A stretch of 32,408 nt of DNA from Rhodospirillales bacterium (lineage in GTDB: Bacteria; Pseudomonadota; Alphaproteobacteria; Azospirillales; Azospirillaceae), in assembly GCA_003165295.1 (NCBI GenBank), contig PLTC01000049.1, forward strand, positions 1-32,408. Direction: 5' to 3'. Shown here piece after piece: positions 31,976-32,408 of this stretch. Each line of letters starts with the position of its first letter. Within the stretch, counting starts at the first letter, position 1. The position numbers and the translations under genes were made by a program. Under the pieces are notes generated by a model that had not been told where the DNA came from, did no database searches, and saw only the letters and a program-made list of their open reading frames with translations.

Positions 31976-31994
31976 CCTGACAAGCGCCGTCAGG
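31976..31994 (+). other. Small hairpin after the thioesterase gene
   Basis: CCTGAC and GTCAGG flank a 7-base loop, about 45 bases after the thioesterase stop. Weak; may mark the transcript end. Confidence 0.3.
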
Positions 31995-32038
31995 CACCCG
32001 ATATGATGTCGATGGAGCTTTCATCAGGAGGGTGTCCC

Positions 32039-32230
32039 ATGCCGCTCCCGTCTCATCTGAGGGATCTGCCCGCGGCAGAACAGGCGATGCTGATTCGCGC
32101 CGCCGAGTGCGACATCGCCGAAGCCGAAGCCTGGACCCACAAGGACCTGAGCGCCGGTGAACGGGTCAGGATTCGCGCGAAAATCACCGAACAGAAGAAG
32201 CGGGTCTGGCAGGCCAAACACGGCCGGTAA
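32039..32230 (+). CDS. Small uncharacterised protein (63 residues)
   Basis: A 63-residue, highly charged, helix-prone protein: MPLPSHLRDLPAAEQAMLIR, then AAECDIAEAEAWTHKDLSAG and ERVRIRAKITEQKKRVWQAK. There is no signal peptide or membrane segment. The start is secure because AGGAGG lies at ideal spacing before the ATG at 32039. The pattern of two amphipathic helices separated by an HKDLSAGE turn suggests a small coiled or adaptor protein. I do not recognise a family. Confidence 0.7.
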   Translation: MPLPSHLRDLPAAEQAMLIRAAECDIAEAEAWTHKDLSAGERVRIRAKITEQKKRVWQAKHGR

Positions 32231-32290
32231 CCAAGGCCATCCGATCGCGGCTGCCACCAGCCGGCGTCACCAACGGGACGAGAGAGCATG

Positions 32291-32346
32291 GCCCTGCACC
32301 CGCGAAGGAGGCTCGCCTCCGTGACCTCATTCACGTCCTGGGTTCA
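32291..32346 (-). repeat. Dispersed repeat family B, copy 2 (inverted, unexpanded)
   Basis: Read on the minus strand it contains tgaaccc, a divergent spacer, atgaggtca, the dyad ggaggcgagcctcc, then cgcgggtgcagggc. These blocks are in the same order as at 12078-12203, but with only one octamer-like unit instead of seven. It lies about 60 bases after the 63-residue gene. Confidence 0.8.
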
Positions 32347-32383
32347 AAGGGCCGACCGGCCCTTTGCGGGTGTGGGCAGCGCC
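32346..32383 (+). repeat. Hairpin and second gcgggtg arm next to family B copy 2
   Basis: AAAGGGCC-GACC-GGCCCTTT forms an 8-bp hairpin (32346-32365), followed directly by gcgggtgtgggcagcgcc. That is a plus-strand version of the gcgggtgcagggcagcgcc block of family B. The end of the window may therefore hold two head-to-head partial copies; the right arm probably continues beyond the window. Confidence 0.55.
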
Positions 32384-32408
32384 GTAGAGTCGAGGAAGGG
32401 CGCGGTGG

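Overview
The window is high-G+C DNA with dense genes, short Shine-Dalgarno leaders and many 4-base start/stop overlaps. Gene content points to an alphaproteobacterium, most likely of the Rhodospirillales: a DivL-like kinase, an etfB-etfA-hbd cluster, a nif-type 2Fe-2S ferredoxin behind a NifA/sigma-54 style promoter, Rpn/DUF4351 proteins and an alphaproteobacterial-style PEP carboxylase homologue. I cannot name a species. No rRNA, tRNA, CRISPR array, phage or insertion sequence was seen.

Layout. 114-1684 (-): a three-gene overlapping operon of a pyrophosphatase-like protein that lacks most catalytic residues, a YmdB-like macrodomain protein and an SRPBCC protein. 2191-5151 (+): a membrane glycosylation pair, a GT2 polyprenyl-phosphate glycosyltransferase and a GT39/PMT-like membrane glycosyltransferase. 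5177-5377 (-): a 66-residue HTH-like protein preceded by a 14-bp tandem repeat. 5636-9287 (-): nadA-nadB-nadC, de novo NAD synthesis from aspartate. 9623-12028 (+): a DivL-like PAS sensor kinase with Tyr in place of the phospho-accepting His.

12234-18105 (-): a compact six-gene cluster that I regard as the least described part. It starts with two tandem paralogues carrying a secreted domain I do not recognise joined to a DUF2061-like membrane domain. Then come a TauD-like Fe(II)/2-oxoglutarate dioxygenase, a tiny Gly-rich membrane protein, an ATP-grasp ligase and an AEC-family permease. 18106-18852 is a partly AT-rich stretch without a supported gene. 18853-20717 (-): DUF985-type cupin, glutathione S-transferase, glyoxalase II. 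20955-21830 (+): Rpn-type PD-(D/E)XK protein with DUF4351. 22093-24696 (+): etfB, etfA, hbd, which link acyl-CoA oxidation to the quinone pool. 24913-25308 (+): the ferredoxin, with two NifA-like upstream sites and a -24/-12 promoter in front. 25484-26393: two small exported proteins in convergent orientation. 27075-32230 (+): fatty acid desaturase, PEPC-family protein, hotdog thioesterase and a 63-residue orphan.

Two dispersed intergenic repeat families have two copies each (about 1.84 and 25.34 kb; about 12.08 and 32.29 kb). The 12-kb copy contains a seven-fold expansion of an octamer. All functional assignments come from motif recognition by eye; no database search was run.
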